DNA from: Simmondsia chinensis
Lineage: Eukaryota; Streptophyta; Magnoliopsida; Caryophyllales; Simmondsiaceae
Length of the DNA stretch: 64,000 bases
Assembly (NCBI GenBank): GCA_018398585.1
Contig: JAGTTD010000013.1
Coordinates: 33,187,131-33,251,130, forward strand
Direction of reading: 5' to 3'
Within the stretch, counting starts at the first letter, position 1. Each line of letters opens with the position of its first letter. Shown one piece after another: positions 53,668 to 64,000 of this stretch. The position numbers and the translations under genes are program-made. The notes beneath the pieces are model-generated. The model saw only the letters and a list, made by a program, of their open reading frames with translations. It searched no databases and was not told the DNA's origin.

Positions 53668-55915
53668 TGACATAGGACGAGTACTCGAAGAGTTTATAAA
53701 GCAATTGGACCGCCAGAAATCCAAACGAGTATTTTTGTATTGGCATTTTAGGGGCATTTTCATAATTTTTATAATTTAGTGTGTTTTCGTAAATTTGCAT
53801 TTTAGGGTTTTCAGTTTGCCTATAAAACTTGATATTGTTATTAGTTTGATTGATTCATTAATTTTAGAATACAAAAACCCTAATTATTTTCTCTCTTCGG
53901 TGGATTCCGAATTCATTTTTCGAATTTGATGTGCTCCATTTGAATTTTACGTTTTCGTTCCGCATCAATTGGTATTAGAATAGGAATTCGCTTGTAATCA
54001 ATCCGACAACGAAACAAACTCTACTGACGCTAGTTGTAGAAAGGCTGCCCATGAAGAATAGAGGCATGGGATGGTTGAGTTTCGTAGGTTTTGCCTTATG
54101 CTCTCGGCGTTGACAACAACCCTAACCTATCCAGCCCACAGGGGATGTTCGTGCTAATGGAGTTGCCTAAGGCTGTCCAGACCCAAACTCTAATGCTCGT
54201 CATGCGCCTAACCGACGAAATCTCAGTGATAATAACTCCTCCAATTCAGATAAAGCTTTCAAAAGTGTTAGGCATGGAAGGTGAAGCGCACCCCTTCACT
54301 ATAATTGGGACGAAGGTGGTTATCGTATTAAAATTGAGTTATCTACCTTCAATGGTAACTTAAATATTGACAATTTTTTAAATTGGTTTTCGAAGGTCGA
54401 TCGTCTCTTCGGTATGATGGATGTACCTACACTTCAGAGGGTTAAATTGGTGGCTTACAAACTGAAGGGTGGTGCTTCAGTTTGGTGGGACCAGATGCAA
54501 CACAATCATGAGAGAAAGGGAAAAGATAAAATTAGGAGTTGAAGGAAGATGAAGAAGTGTTTGAAGGCAAGATTTCTCCTACTAGATTATAAACAACATC
54601 TATTCTAGATGAATCAAAATTGTGAGAAAAGTAACTGTTCCATAGTCAATTATAATATTGAATTTTTTAGAATTATAGCAGGAAATTACCTATATGAAAC
54701 TAAGGTCCAATGCATCTCACTTTATACTAATGGGCTAAATTCATCAATTTAAGAGAAATTGGATTGCAAGTATTGTGTACTATGGATGAAGCGTACAATA
54801 CAACGTTGAAGGCTGAATTAAACGAAAGCAACATAAGAGTCACATCTTTAGTAAAATTAGCCCAAAAATCTTCTCAGGAAAGATTTGGGTCTTCTACCCA
54901 GAAAATTCACCACCTGCTCCAAAATAGTAGCTGACCAATGTGGAGCAGCTCTGGGATAAATTAATGAACTATATTCCTTTGCAAGTGGATGGAATAGAAT
55001 GTAAAGATACTCAGTTACTACAAGGAGATGAGGGTGCTAGTGATCTTGTGGACACCAATGAAAACCACCATTCAAGTCTAATGCCAATTGTTAGGGAAAG
55101 AGAGCTGCCAAATAGGGATAACATATATATATTTAATTGGGAAGTTCATAATATTGCTATGGTGACAAAACTAAATGAGTTAGACACGTCAAAGTCGAGG
55201 GGCCTTCACTTTTGTCCATTACAATTTTTAAGTCTGAGTTTGGGAAGAAGCTTAAGATCTCACAGAAAGTCCAAGTTGTACAGGCCAAGATTCGACATAA
55301 GATGAAAAAGAAGAATATTAAGTACAACGTCACCGCAGACAAGCATCGGCGGGAAAAGGTCTTTCATAAAGGTGATACCCTAATGGTATTTCTGCACAAG
55401 GAGAGATTTCTAGTGAGGACATATAACAAGCTCAAACCAAAAAAGTATGATCCATACAAGATTTGAATGAGGATAAGTGACAATGCCTATGTGGTGGAAC
55501 TACCGAAGAGCATGGGAATATGCAGAATTTTCGACATGGCAAACTTATATGACTATTACCTTTCTAAGGCAACGCTCTATCTGGAAATTAATTCGGGGAT
55601 GAGTTCTTTCAAGTGGAAGGGACTAACATATGACGAGTAGCAGAAGAGCTTATGGAGCAATTAGACCTCCAAAAACTCAAATGGGTATTATTGTAATTTG
55701 ACATTTTAGGAGTATTTTATAGTTTAGGATATTTTAGTAATTTTGTGTTTTAGGGTTTTTAATTTGCCTATAGATACTTGCTATTTTTGTTAGTTTGATT
55801 GATTCATCAATTTTAGAATACAAAAATCATAATTATTTTCTCTCTTCGGTGGATTCCAAATTTATTCTTCTAATTTGATGTGCTTGATTCGAATTTTACC
55901 ATTCCTTTCGCATCA
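53668..55915 (+). mobile_element. Ty3/gypsy remnant in Y2
   Basis: Counterpart of 34,196-36,429. LTRs 53,668-53,967 and about 55,624-55,915; TSD tgaat identical on both sides (53,663-53,667 and 55,916-55,920). The priming site attggtattag has decayed. Shared position and flanks show insertion before the duplication. Confidence 0.87.
54380..55560 (+). pseudogene. gypsy gag / integrase C-terminus remnant (Y2)
   Basis: Gag fragment VKLVAYKLKGGASVWWDQMQ near 54,445, then a stretch LQGDEGASDLVDTNENHHS (54,940-55,200, open frame). Integrase C-terminus follows: NIKYNVTADKHRREKVFHKG, DTLMVFLHKERFLVRTYNKL, KPKKYDPYKI (to 55,466), then MSISITDNAYVVELPKS-like sequence in a degraded frame (near 55,480-55,515). 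RT and the integrase core are lacking, as in Y1, so the deletion predates the duplication. Use of two frames shows a frameshift near 55,215. Confidence 0.75.
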
Positions 55916-55976
55916 TGAATAGTGCTGTACAATACAAAACTTGTCCTATATCGGAAAACATAGAAGAACGATACCA

Positions 55977-55990
55977 AATTATATACTTAA
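55977..55990 (+). other. empty target site of SINE copy A
   Basis: Y2 reads aaattatatacttaaaggag where Y1 has the SINE between two copies of aacttatataccta/aacttatgtatcta. A single, uninterrupted copy here is the pre-insertion state. Confidence 0.85.
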
Positions 55991-56109
55991 AGGAGCTAGT
56001 CACTTATTATCAATTGATTTTAGGATGAAACCTACTTTAGTATGTAATAAAGTGGTTAAAACTTTTCCGCCAAATGAAGAAACCCTGAGTAACATGCCAT
56101 GAATTTCAA

Positions 56110-56598
56110 TGATGCGGAACGAAAATGTAAAACTCAACTCGTTCACGTCAAATTCGAAGAAAACTCGAAATCCTTTGTAGAAAAGAGGAAGCTAGGGTTT
56201 GTATTTTTGAAATTGGAGAAGAAGCATTGCCACCAAATATAACAACTATACATAGGCAAAACAAAGGAAAGCCTGAAATGCAAAAATACCATAAAATTTG
56301 AAATTACGAAAATGCCCTTAAACTATGCGGAAGAGCATAAAAGTGGCTAGAAAATATGTTTAGAGGCCAAATGTTGGGAAAATAAGCGGGGCCAGCAGCA
56401 AAGCGGCAGACGTTGCATAGTTTGGTCCGATAGCCTCGTTTTTGATAGGTTACAGGCTCGTAACTCCTTATTGATTAAAAGTTATGACCTTTTTAGTGCT
56501 TTCCATCTACATGTTTGGATTTATGGTAATCCAACTGATCCATAAACTCTTTTGCTACTCCTTCTACATCATTCAGAGTACACTCTTCCTCTATAACA
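56110..56598 (-). mobile_element. solo LTR
   Basis: 489 bp, TGTTATAG...CCGCATCA on the minus strand. The end (TACATTTTCGTTCCGCATCA) matches the LTR end of the gypsy remnants at 34,494 and 53,967, but the rest is different. Absent from Y1; the flanks appear to have lost about 15 bp relative to Y1, so no duplication can be read. Confidence 0.6.
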
Positions 56599-56845
56599 TC
56601 CTAGGTTCCAATAGGACTAAAAAATTAATTTACTTTTCCACTTAATGGCTTACCAATTAGGCCTAAAGAGTCATCATAGGAACGCCACATTTGGTATCTT
56701 TTCACCCGTAAAAGATATGAAGAAATCATAAAGAAAGACCTCAAAAAGTTTTAAGTCTCCCTGCGAGATTGAACTGGGGTCGGAAGTGCTTATTAACAAT
56801 AATGCAATTAACTTTAAGCATGTATCCTGCGAAACTTCCTAACTC

Positions 56846-56872
<27 letters not shown>
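56846..56872. repeat. 27-bp A homopolymer
   Basis: At the corresponding site Y1 has a shorter, interrupted A-rich stretch (38,199-38,217). Confidence 0.85.
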
Positions 56873-56876
<4 letters not shown>

Positions 56877-56932
56877 AGTGAAAATTTGATGAATCCTAAA
56901 ATCAGTTGACATTAGGTGTCCTAGCATGTTAG

Positions 56933-57713
56933 TGATGCAGCGTGTAGTGGAAAATTTAGGGGAACGGAAAGGTTCAACGGCATTCCCTTTAATTTTGTTA
57001 ATCGATAATAAAAGAAAGAGAAAACATAACTCAATTCTTACAATTCGAGAAGAGAGGACTCCCAAATAGAGGCTAAAAATCTCAAAAATAAAAGCTCACT
57101 AAAACCCTAGGTTCCTCTTCTATATATATAGAGGAATCTTTCTAACTAGACTCAAACTAATTCAAATTTTAAATTAATCCCTAACGAAGATTAGTGGTTG
57201 TGATCGCAATCTGTGTGCTTAGGATCAACAGTTGGGATTACAATCCGCGTGCTAAAATAAAAGCTAAAACAAAAACGGTTAAATAAAATTTTGAAAATGA
57301 ATACTAATCCTAAACAAACTCAAATTCCTCAACCCGTACTTGCCGTCAACCTATCTGATGACGTGTATCATGCTCTGCCAACCTAGAATCCAGCCAAGTA
57401 ATCCGCCAATCTTTGACGTGGGGCTGCCTCTTCCCATCTATCCTTGGTGTCCTCTTCTCGCCTATTCTTGGCTTCACAGTCTTGCTCATCTTAACCCGCC
57501 AAGGATTATTTGGCGGCTGGATCATCCTCTCCTGGTTGGAGAGAATTTGCCCTCGAATTTGAAAAGGGATCTTCTAGATAGCTCACGCCATGTAGGGCCT
57601 CCTTGCTTAAGCCGCTACGCTTATTGTGCTCCAATACACACACTTACCTGCTAACCCCCGTACCCGCCAATGGATAGTCTGCCGAGCTATCAGCCAATGG
57701 AGGTGGGGCTGCA
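56933..57713 (-). repeat. 3' LTR of gypsy E
   Basis: 781 bp, TGATGCAGCCCC...CTACACGCTGCATCA on the minus strand. An alternative inner border at 57,524 (TGATCCAGCC) exists because the border sequence is repeated. Confidence 0.75.
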
Positions 57714-58066
57714 TCATCCTCTCCCAACTGGAGAGAATTCGTCCTCGAATTGTAGGACGGACTTCGGGGCTACTCTATTCACGTTGCAGCTCCTCACTCC
57801 AATCTCAATCCTGTGCTCCTTCATCTTGCCGTGTTTGATTCAGCTGTGGATTGCTGATTGATTCCGCCAAGGTTCATGTTGTACCTTGTTCTGCAAGTTC
57901 CATCCTGTGTTGGCGTCAGCACAGCTGATCCACCTTTATGTACTGCCCGGGTGTAAATCATAATAAGCAGTTTTTACATTCGGTGCTTGACATCCACATG
58001 CAGGTCTACCTGGCATTGAAACTATCCACTAGGTAAGGCATTGTCGTGAGCCCAGTCTTGCCCCCA

Positions 58067-59110
58067 TTACTCTTCCCTTGTTGGCAATAAGCAGTACGCC
58101 AACATTTCTGAACAAGCATCCTTTGATAGACTCCCTACCTTATCCAATTCCTCCTCCTCGTCATGGATGGGCTTGTCATGCGTGTGCTCATCAAATATGG
58201 ATGGAGAAGATAAGTAAAGATGTGGCGCCTCATTAAAGATAGGTTCTTCCCTGGTGATGCCTATTGGTGCAAACACCAACTCTGAGTAGTCAACGACATT
58301 GGTGGTCACGGCTCTCCCTTTCGGCTTTGGGTCTTCAGTCTTCGACACACTTGGCACCTCAACTTTCTTGGGCAACAAGACGATCCTCGTTCCCTCGAAG
58401 ATGAAGCTATAGGTGTTCTTCCCCCCGTCATGCATGACACCCCTATCGTATTGCCAAGGCCGCCCTAACAATAGGTGGCAAGCATCCATTGTGACGACGT
58501 CACACCACACACCATCCTTGTACTTCGACCCAATTGAGAAATTGACCAGACAACATTTAGATATGATCACCTGATCATCTTTCTCGAGCCATGATACCTT
58601 GTAAGGATTTGAATGATCCTCCATATTTGACCCTAGCTTCTGAACGGCTTCTTCGGAGATGGCATTTTCATAACTCCCGGAGTCGATGACTAGGCGGCAT
58701 ACCCTCTCGCCAATGGTACATGTCGTCAGGAATATGTTGTGTTGCAGCTAATCATCCCCTTTTGCTTCTTCAGGCGTGAAGCCAACTCGCCTGGCCAACA
58801 GCAAGTGACCCTTGTCACCCGCTATCACGACCTCGCCAAGTGACGCCAACTCGCCTAGAGTCTCCTCTGCCACTGTGACGACTTCTTCCTCCGACTTCGA
58901 AAATTCATCACAAAGGCCAGTTTCCACCCTCCATTCTTCAACGTTGACATCGTCGGTAAAGATTCAAAGTTTCCTCTATTTGGGATCCGGTAGATTAGTG
59001 TCTGATGCCGGATTCTGGATCTTTTCCTTCACCTCTTCTTTAGCAACCAGTGTTAATGGGCGTTGGGGCTGGGTTCCTGGTGCAAGATCAGGTTTTGCCC
59101 CCAGTTAAAT
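58067..59110 (-). pseudogene. gypsy E gag-leader and protease remnant
   Basis: The frame opens LIQLGAKPDLAPGTQP near 59,108 (parallel to MIQLGANPDLPQG in element D). It passes, with stops, into GDKGHLLLARRVGFTPEE and the protease LVIDSGSYENAISEEAVQKL (near 58,640-58,700), whose D-S-G triad is intact. From 58,624 the frame is open: MEDHSNPYKVSWLEKDD, then DACHLLLGRPWQYDRGVMHD, NTYSFIFEGTRIVLLPKK and an acidic tail to the stop at 58,067. Capsid and knuckle, present in D, are deleted; RT and integrase are missing. Confidence 0.83.
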
Positions 59111-59260
59111 CAAGCAACTCTTGATTCGCCAGAATTTCTCTTCCAACTCCTCAAACTTCCTCATGGTTTGCCTCTGGAAGTCTCGCTTGTAAACATCCTC
59201 AACGGCTGCATCCCTTTGTCATCGACGAGCTATCTCAAAAATAGTTCTGAGCTCTGATAC

Positions 59261-59274
59261 CAACTGCTGCAGTA
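59261..59274 (-). other. primer-binding site of gypsy E
   Basis: Minus-strand GTTGGTATCAGAGC, abutting the 5' LTR. Confidence 0.88.
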
Positions 59275-59790
59275 CGTAATGGAAAATTTAGGGCCCGGGA
59301 AGGTTCAACAACCTTCCCTTAATTTTATTAATCGCTAATAAAATAAACAAGAGAAAGTAAACACTCTAATCTCACAACCCGAGAAAGAGGCTTTAAAAAT
59401 ACTAGATTTCTCTGTGTAAATATAGATAGGATAATCCTAATTTGAATCAAATTCTAAAAGGTAAAATACAAGAATTAAATCCGAATTTAAACTTAACCTA
59501 ATCCTACTGTATCTCAAACTCTTCCTCTGCGATCCCGTCTTCATCATCTGCCAAGAACTCCTCAACGCTGGGCCGCATCATCTTGTTGGGCTACCTCATC
59601 CTTCCTGGGTTGGAGAGAATTCGCCCTCGAATTCACTAAGGGATCTTCCGAGTAGCTGTCGCCATGTAGAGCGTCGTTGCTCTAGCCGCCAAGCTTATTG
59701 AGCTCCGATGCACACGCTTACCTGCCAACACCCGTACCAGCCAATGGATAGTCCGCCAAGCTATCCGCCAATGGAGGCAGGGCTGCATTA
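59275..59790 (-). repeat. 5' LTR of gypsy E
   Basis: 516 bp, shorter than its partner through internal deletion; it ends TACTGCAGCA next to the priming site. Confidence 0.75.
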
Positions 59791-59949
59791 TTTAGAATAA
59801 AAAACTATTCTTAATTTTTCACTCATTCACTTTAGCTTCTGAAATGGTTGTTTTCTTGACATGTTTTTATTTCGAGTCTTAGTTGTTATCTTTGTTAGAG
59901 TCTCTTTAGAATCCAAATTTAGTGAACAAACAGATTACAAGATTGAGCT

Positions 59950-60570
59950 AAGACAATTCTGAAGAGGAATACTCGGGCTAAAAGGGAAAAGGGTTGCATG
60001 CATTTGAAGCCTTCCTAGAGATGTATAGGTTTGGAAAGATAGCAAGAAGGAAAAGAGAGTGGGTGGTGATCAGAGGGATGCTGGAGGTGCTGCGGAACCA
60101 GATAACCTCCCAATGAGGTTCAATCCTCTAGTATTAGGTGATGCCGGTATATCTAATGACGTTGGTGTAGAAATGGACGCTTACCATCAAGATAATGATG
60201 GGGCCAATGATGGTGATAAGGTTAGTGGAGTGGTTGTTAATGAGGTGGTGGTGATGCTCATTTGAGCGATAATTTCTCAGGTTATATTGGCCGGGGCACA
60301 CATTGATTGTTTTGTTGATCTTTTGCCCTTTAAGATGGATCTTCCATGCTGTCCTGGGGAGCCCTCTCCTACATCCTCCCTCACCCTCGTTAGAGCTCGC
60401 CAAGCTTAGGAGCTTGGAAAGAGATTGGGATTAGGCTATGAAGCCCTTGACATAGACATACATCATATATTTGGCTTTCTTAAAAGTGATGTCCTCATTA
60501 GGGTTAATTATAGAAAAAAGAAGCTGCGTAAGAAAAAGTCTAGCCATGATCCTTCCCCTAGGAGAACCTG
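59950..60570 (+). pseudogene. unidentified duplicated reading frame (Y2)
   Basis: Counterpart of 38,420-39,040. The open part (60,059-60,265) reads RDAGGAAEPDNLPMRFNP, LVLGDAGISNDVGVEMDAYH and QDNDGANDGDKVSGVVVNEV. Downstream the sequence parallels Y1 (ggcacacattgattgttttg) with a frameshift. Not recognised; acidic and Asn/Asp-rich. Positions differing between the copies do not obviously favour silent changes. Confidence 0.35.
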
Positions 60571-60950
60571 ATGGACTGGAACTTTGAGCGTTGAAATCAA
60601 TGGTTGTTGAGAGTTGTGCCTCATCTAGAGTATGATGGTTCGAAATATTTTAGTGTGGGTTTGGGGTTTGCTTCACTTTCTTGGGGTTTTTTTTTTCTCT
60701 GTTTGATGGGGTTCACTATGAATTATCCAAAGTAATATCAAAGTTGTTTATAGTCACTGGCACCGTGTCATGCTTGGGTGTTTTGGTAGTTATGGTCGTG
60801 TGCTTTTTTTGTGTTATTTTTCCCTTTTCACACCATTTGTGTGCCCCTCGAGTCTCCTATTTTGAGATTCTTGTTTTTGTACCGTAAGTTCCTTCGCTAC
60901 TTGTTGAGACTCTACATGTGAGCCTAGTAATTAGAATCTCATATATGAGT

Positions 60951-61186
60951 TGTGAAAGTGAAGAGATCAACTTATAAGTCTAATGTGTTACTCCACCTAA
61001 TGCCAATGTCTTTTAGAATGAAACACTAATTGGGCTTATATTTAGATCTCATGTACACCAACTCTACGGGTCGAGCCTAAAAAGGGTTAGGTGAAATTTA
61101 ATGTGGTATCAAAGCTTCATTTCTCTTTTCACTTCCCATGTATACCAACTCTGTGGGTTGAACCTAAAGGCCCGGTAAAATTTAAC
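60951..61186 (+). mobile_element. TRIM-like element (Y2)
   Basis: Counterpart of 39,420-39,655: LTR 60,951-61,103, priming site TGGTATCAAAGC at 61,104-61,115, and the end of a second LTR at 61,186. Confidence 0.55.
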
Positions 61187-61436
61187 ACTAGTTATCGAAA
61201 AAAAAAGCTTTGTTGAGTGAGAGATCATTAGTTGGAATTCTAACACCCATCACTCTTGATATTAACATTTATATATAATTTAAGCATAAGGCATAAAGTG
61301 GGAATGTCCATTATCGATGCTTTGTGTCCAAAGGTCATTTGCATGAGGGGAAGGGTTAGAATATAAACTATTTTTGTACCTTTACCCAAGCCTAAACTTA
61401 TGAGGTACTCGATTCCTTTGAATAATCCACAAGTTT

Positions 61437-61456
61437 ATATATATATATATATATAT
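61437..61456. repeat. (TA)n microsatellite
   Basis: 20 bp of TA alternation, not present at the Y1 position near 39,985. Confidence 0.85.
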
Positions 61457-61802
61457 AAATATAACTCTTATGTAAGACGTCTTACTTAATTTACTAGTAG
61501 AGCTTTTAATAGATCAACTGTTTGTTAATATTATGCTTCCTCCGCAGAGTATGATTTTATACTATTATGGGCAAAGTCCAAATCCACTCCGAATTTTTGG
61601 GCCTCAATTTGGGCCTAGGACGACTTAGGCCCATTTTAGTGATATTAGTTGAACATATTAATGTTTCTTTATGTGTGCCTATATAAACCCTATTTAGGCT
61701 TTGAAAGAGGTGTGTGAAATAAGAACTTTTTGTAAAACTTTCAAAGTAATAAAATATCTCTGTAACTCCTTACACATATAAACTGAACCATGTATATCTT
61801 AC

Positions 61803-61873
61803 ATTTTTTTTTTGATAGATAAAGAGCAACAGCTCACAATACAAAAGAGGGCGCACCTATTGAAAGTAGGGCT
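61803..61873 (-). mobile_element. 71-bp L1 3'-end insertion (Y2)
   Basis: T-run, then gatagataaagagcaac and gggcgcacctattgaaagta, between perfect 14-bp duplications (61,789-61,802 and 61,874-61,887). The last part matches the inner L1 tail at 47,036 (ggcgcacctgaacaacgata). Confidence 0.85.
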
Positions 61874-62025
61874 CATGTATATCTTACGTGTTTGCCTTTT
61901 TTTTTTTTTTTATTGAATCTTTCATTGACTGATAGTTGCATTTCCTAACAGTTAAATCCTTCTCCTTAATTATTAAGAAAAATTTCAAATCATTCTCCTA
62001 TAAAAGCCTTTAAGCATGTTTGGCT

Positions 62026-62990
62026 GAGATAGTCACGTCCAAAGGGCCTATCAAATTCCTAGTACAAAAAAATAACAATCAATGGAACCCGCAATAAATT
62101 TATCGTCTGCGGGTAAACATTTTTTCCTTACCCTTTTAACTATATATATATCTTATTTCTCATAACGATATTGTATATTTTGTTACATACTGAAAGTAGA
62201 AAAGCTGAATGAAGACAATTATAAATGACTTTACCTATCTAAACATTAACGAGAATATGTCCTTAGAAAAAAGCTATTAGAAGAGTACTATAACGATGCT
62301 AGTTCACCGCATTTGTAAGTTTTCATGTTTGCTATTGTTGCTATTTTATTATTGTTTGCATGTTTAATACTACTTTATTTGAGTTGGTTTTTTAAATATT
62401 ACTTTGTCTATGCTTTTTTCATGCACCTATGAGGGGTACATCGAGATAATTGCTAAGGAATTAGGGTTAGAAAAGAGAATTAGAGAGAGAGAGAGTATAG
62501 AAGAAGATTAAAGTATATTTATAGAGTATGAACTCAATTAACTTTCCATCCATTACATTTGAACTAACTAGAACAATCTAGAACATTCTAGAATAATAGC
62601 ATATAACATTTTTAGATAATACAGTTTATGTAACATTCACAATTTCATGTGTAGTTTCGATAGAATGTGACATTGATTTATATCGATAATCTTGGCCAAT
62701 ATATACAATAATTTTGTTAAATAAATTGTACAAGCGTTACATATTATAATTCAAGGAGGGTTGATTTATTTTGTCACTTGTTTCAGACCTTATTTTTATG
62801 AATGTGCCATGTTGTACTTGCGAGTGTCTCTTGCTAATTATCAAAAAAATAATGCAGGGTCGATTTAATTATTTACGATAGGGCTGAATGTGTTGACACA
62901 TGTAATTCATAAAGTTTATAGATTTAACTTGTATAAAATTCTAAGATCTTTGTTCTTATGAGATACAGCGGAGAGGAGAAGGCAAAACTA
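62026..62990. other. AT-rich sequence with an L1-type tail
   Basis: No gene seen. Near 62,828-62,848 the sequence cttgctaattatcaaaaaaa matches the L1 3' terminus used elsewhere in the window, so a 5'-truncated L1 probably ends there on the plus strand; its start is not clear. A short (GA)n lies near 62,483-62,495. Confidence 0.4.
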
Positions 62991-62991
62991 C

Positions 62992-63144
62992 ATGGTGCCT
63001 TTATATCAAGCTGCTCTACTTGGTGACTGCGAAGCTGCAATACAACTCCATGACAGGTACAATGGAGGAGGAAACTCGCAATACAAAATAGAACGCAACT
63101 ATAAAAGCGAGGCTCAAGAGAAGTACCAAAAACGAAACCTGTAA
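62992..63144 (+). pseudogene. possible ankyrin-repeat gene fragment
   Basis: 50-codon frame beginning MVPLYQAALLGDCEAAIQLH. The PLYQAALLGDCEAAI segment resembles the first ankyrin repeat of plant ankyrin-PGG proteins (PLY.AAL.GD...A). The similarity stops after about 18 residues; the remaining GGGNSQYKIERNYKSEAQEK looks like unrelated sequence. The upstream ttgttcttatgag could be an exon border. One short match seen by eye; treat as tentative. Confidence 0.3.
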
Positions 63145-63772
63145 AAGGAAAAAAAGAAACACCTTCATAAAAAACCACAACAAACATAGAAATCCACCTT
63201 CGTAAAAAAAATATATATATATTAAAAAAAAAAAAAAACCTCTCATTGGCTGTCCAGATTTGTGGTGTATAAATCATACAGTTCTTACAGTAATGTATAA
63301 GGATTTGTTTTTACTGGAAGATTTTCTAATTTTCATTATCACAACTAAAATTTTCATGCGTTAGTATTTTGATAACATGACATTCTTAAGAAAAAGAGAA
63401 AATAATTTTAAGAAATCGGAATTTACATTTAAAATAATTTGTAAAAATTTACAATAGTTCAATTGTTTAAAATTTTTTTGAAATATCAAAAAATGTATGT
63501 AAATATTTAGAAAAATTATTTATATAATTTTTTTTATAAAATGTAATGTAGGCAAAAACTAATGAATATTAACGGCGTCACATTAAGGTACAAAATTGAA
63601 AATTTTCTGTAGTTTAATTGTGACATTGAAAAATTAAAAAATTCAAGCAGTTTTTTAATAGCTAAAAAATTTTAGGCCATTTTTAGTAAAATTTTTTTTT
63701 ATAAATTATTGATATTATGTGTTAAGAGTAAGAACTCCACATATAAGTAAAAATATTTTTAGACATAGGAGT
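63145..63772. other. no feature recognised
   Basis: A-rich, low-complexity sequence. It includes a 15-base A-run near 63,223-63,237 that could be a retroposon tail. Confidence 0.4.
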
Positions 63773-63937
63773 TGCACGAAAGACAAGACCAACTTATAAG
63801 CTTAGTGGGTAACTCCACTTAAAGCTAATTGGCTTTAGGATAAAACCTCACTTGAGCTTATTTGTAGATCTTGTATGTTTCAACTCCATGGGTCGGGCCT
63901 AAGAGGCTCGATGAAATTTAACATGGTGTATCAGAGC
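63773..63937 (+). mobile_element. TRIM-like LTR with priming site, third copy
   Basis: LTR-like sequence (accaacttataagcttagtg, ccatgggtcgggcctaag) ending gaaatttaaca at 63,923, then tggtgtatcagagc, a priming site with a 2-base insertion. It matches the Y1 and Y2 copies. Any downstream part is cut by the window end. Confidence 0.5.
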
Positions 63938-64000
63938 GAGTGGATGTTCAAATCTCTTGTTTGTGGAACCGTATTCTCGTGAAGAGTGGTGCATTTGAGT

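Larger units (their letters stand above)
56933..59790 (-). mobile_element. Ty3/gypsy element E, protease-bearing remnant
   Basis: Minus strand, flanked by gttag (56,928-56,932) and tttag (59,791-59,795), one mismatch. Y1 shows the empty site at about 38,266 (gtatgttaaaatataaaac). LTRs 56,933-57,713 and 59,275-59,790; priming site 59,261-59,274. The body contains the gag leader and protease only. Read on the minus strand, both LTRs carry a second polypurine-like ggcgaattctctccaac stretch about 190-210 bp from the start, hinting at an old internal duplication of the LTR border. Confidence 0.85.
45652..62025 (+). repeat. segmental duplication, copy Y2
   Basis: Same order of single-copy-like anchors as Y1, enlarged by Y2-only insertions: nested L1s (46,925-48,015), copia C (48,600-53,584), a solo LTR (56,110-56,598), gypsy E (56,933-59,790) and a short L1 (61,803-61,873). 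It ends at gcctttaagcatgt, as Y1 does. Confidence 0.88.

Overview
The window is nuclear DNA of a flowering plant. The 5S-rRNA-derived sequences match the plant 5S consensus, the LINE, copia and gypsy proteins are of plant type, and reverse-transcribing elements prime on initiator-Met tRNA (TGGTATCAGAGC-type sites). I find no intact host gene, rRNA gene, tRNA gene or CRISPR array. Nearly every coding trace is a decayed transposable element, so this reads as an intergenic, repeat-dense block. All the protein remnants described carry stops or frameshifts.

Layout. 1-2.6 kb: L1-type LINE remnants and an LTR. 3.66-6.87 kb: a minus-strand Ty3/gypsy element (D) with gag and protease only. 6.9-18.1 kb: AT-rich DNA with Helitron-like ends, a truncated RTE, a nearly complete RTE-type LINE (12,022-15,144) and a 5S-derived SINE. 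19.6-25.7 kb: a hairpin-bearing minisatellite next to a nest made of copia element A (plus), which was hit by a 5S-SINE and by copia element B (minus). 26-31.5 kb: LINE, RTE and LTR debris. 31.5-62 kb: a large direct duplication, Y1 (about 32.3-40.9 kb) and Y2 (about 45.7-62.0 kb), the second swollen by a 5-kb copia element (C), gypsy element E, nested L1s and a solo LTR. Between the copies lie an L1 ORF2 remnant, a hAT-like MITE inside another hAT-like MITE, and a solo LTR inside 36-bp direct repeats. 62-64 kb: AT-rich DNA with an L1 tail, a possible ankyrin fragment and a TRIM-like LTR.

How the parts relate. The RTE LINE appears to be the donor of a 3' tail (about 130 bp) found on many short insertions. 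Three of these put that tail behind a 5S-rRNA-like head, each with 14-20 bp target-site duplications. This is the signature of a 5S-derived SINE mobilised by RTE machinery, and I consider it the most interesting system here. Copia elements A and B share the same gag-protease organisation with integrase and RT/RNase H removed, while C is a full-length relative: a non-autonomous family beside a possible former helper. The Y1/Y2 duplication supplies filled and empty sites that order the insertions in time.
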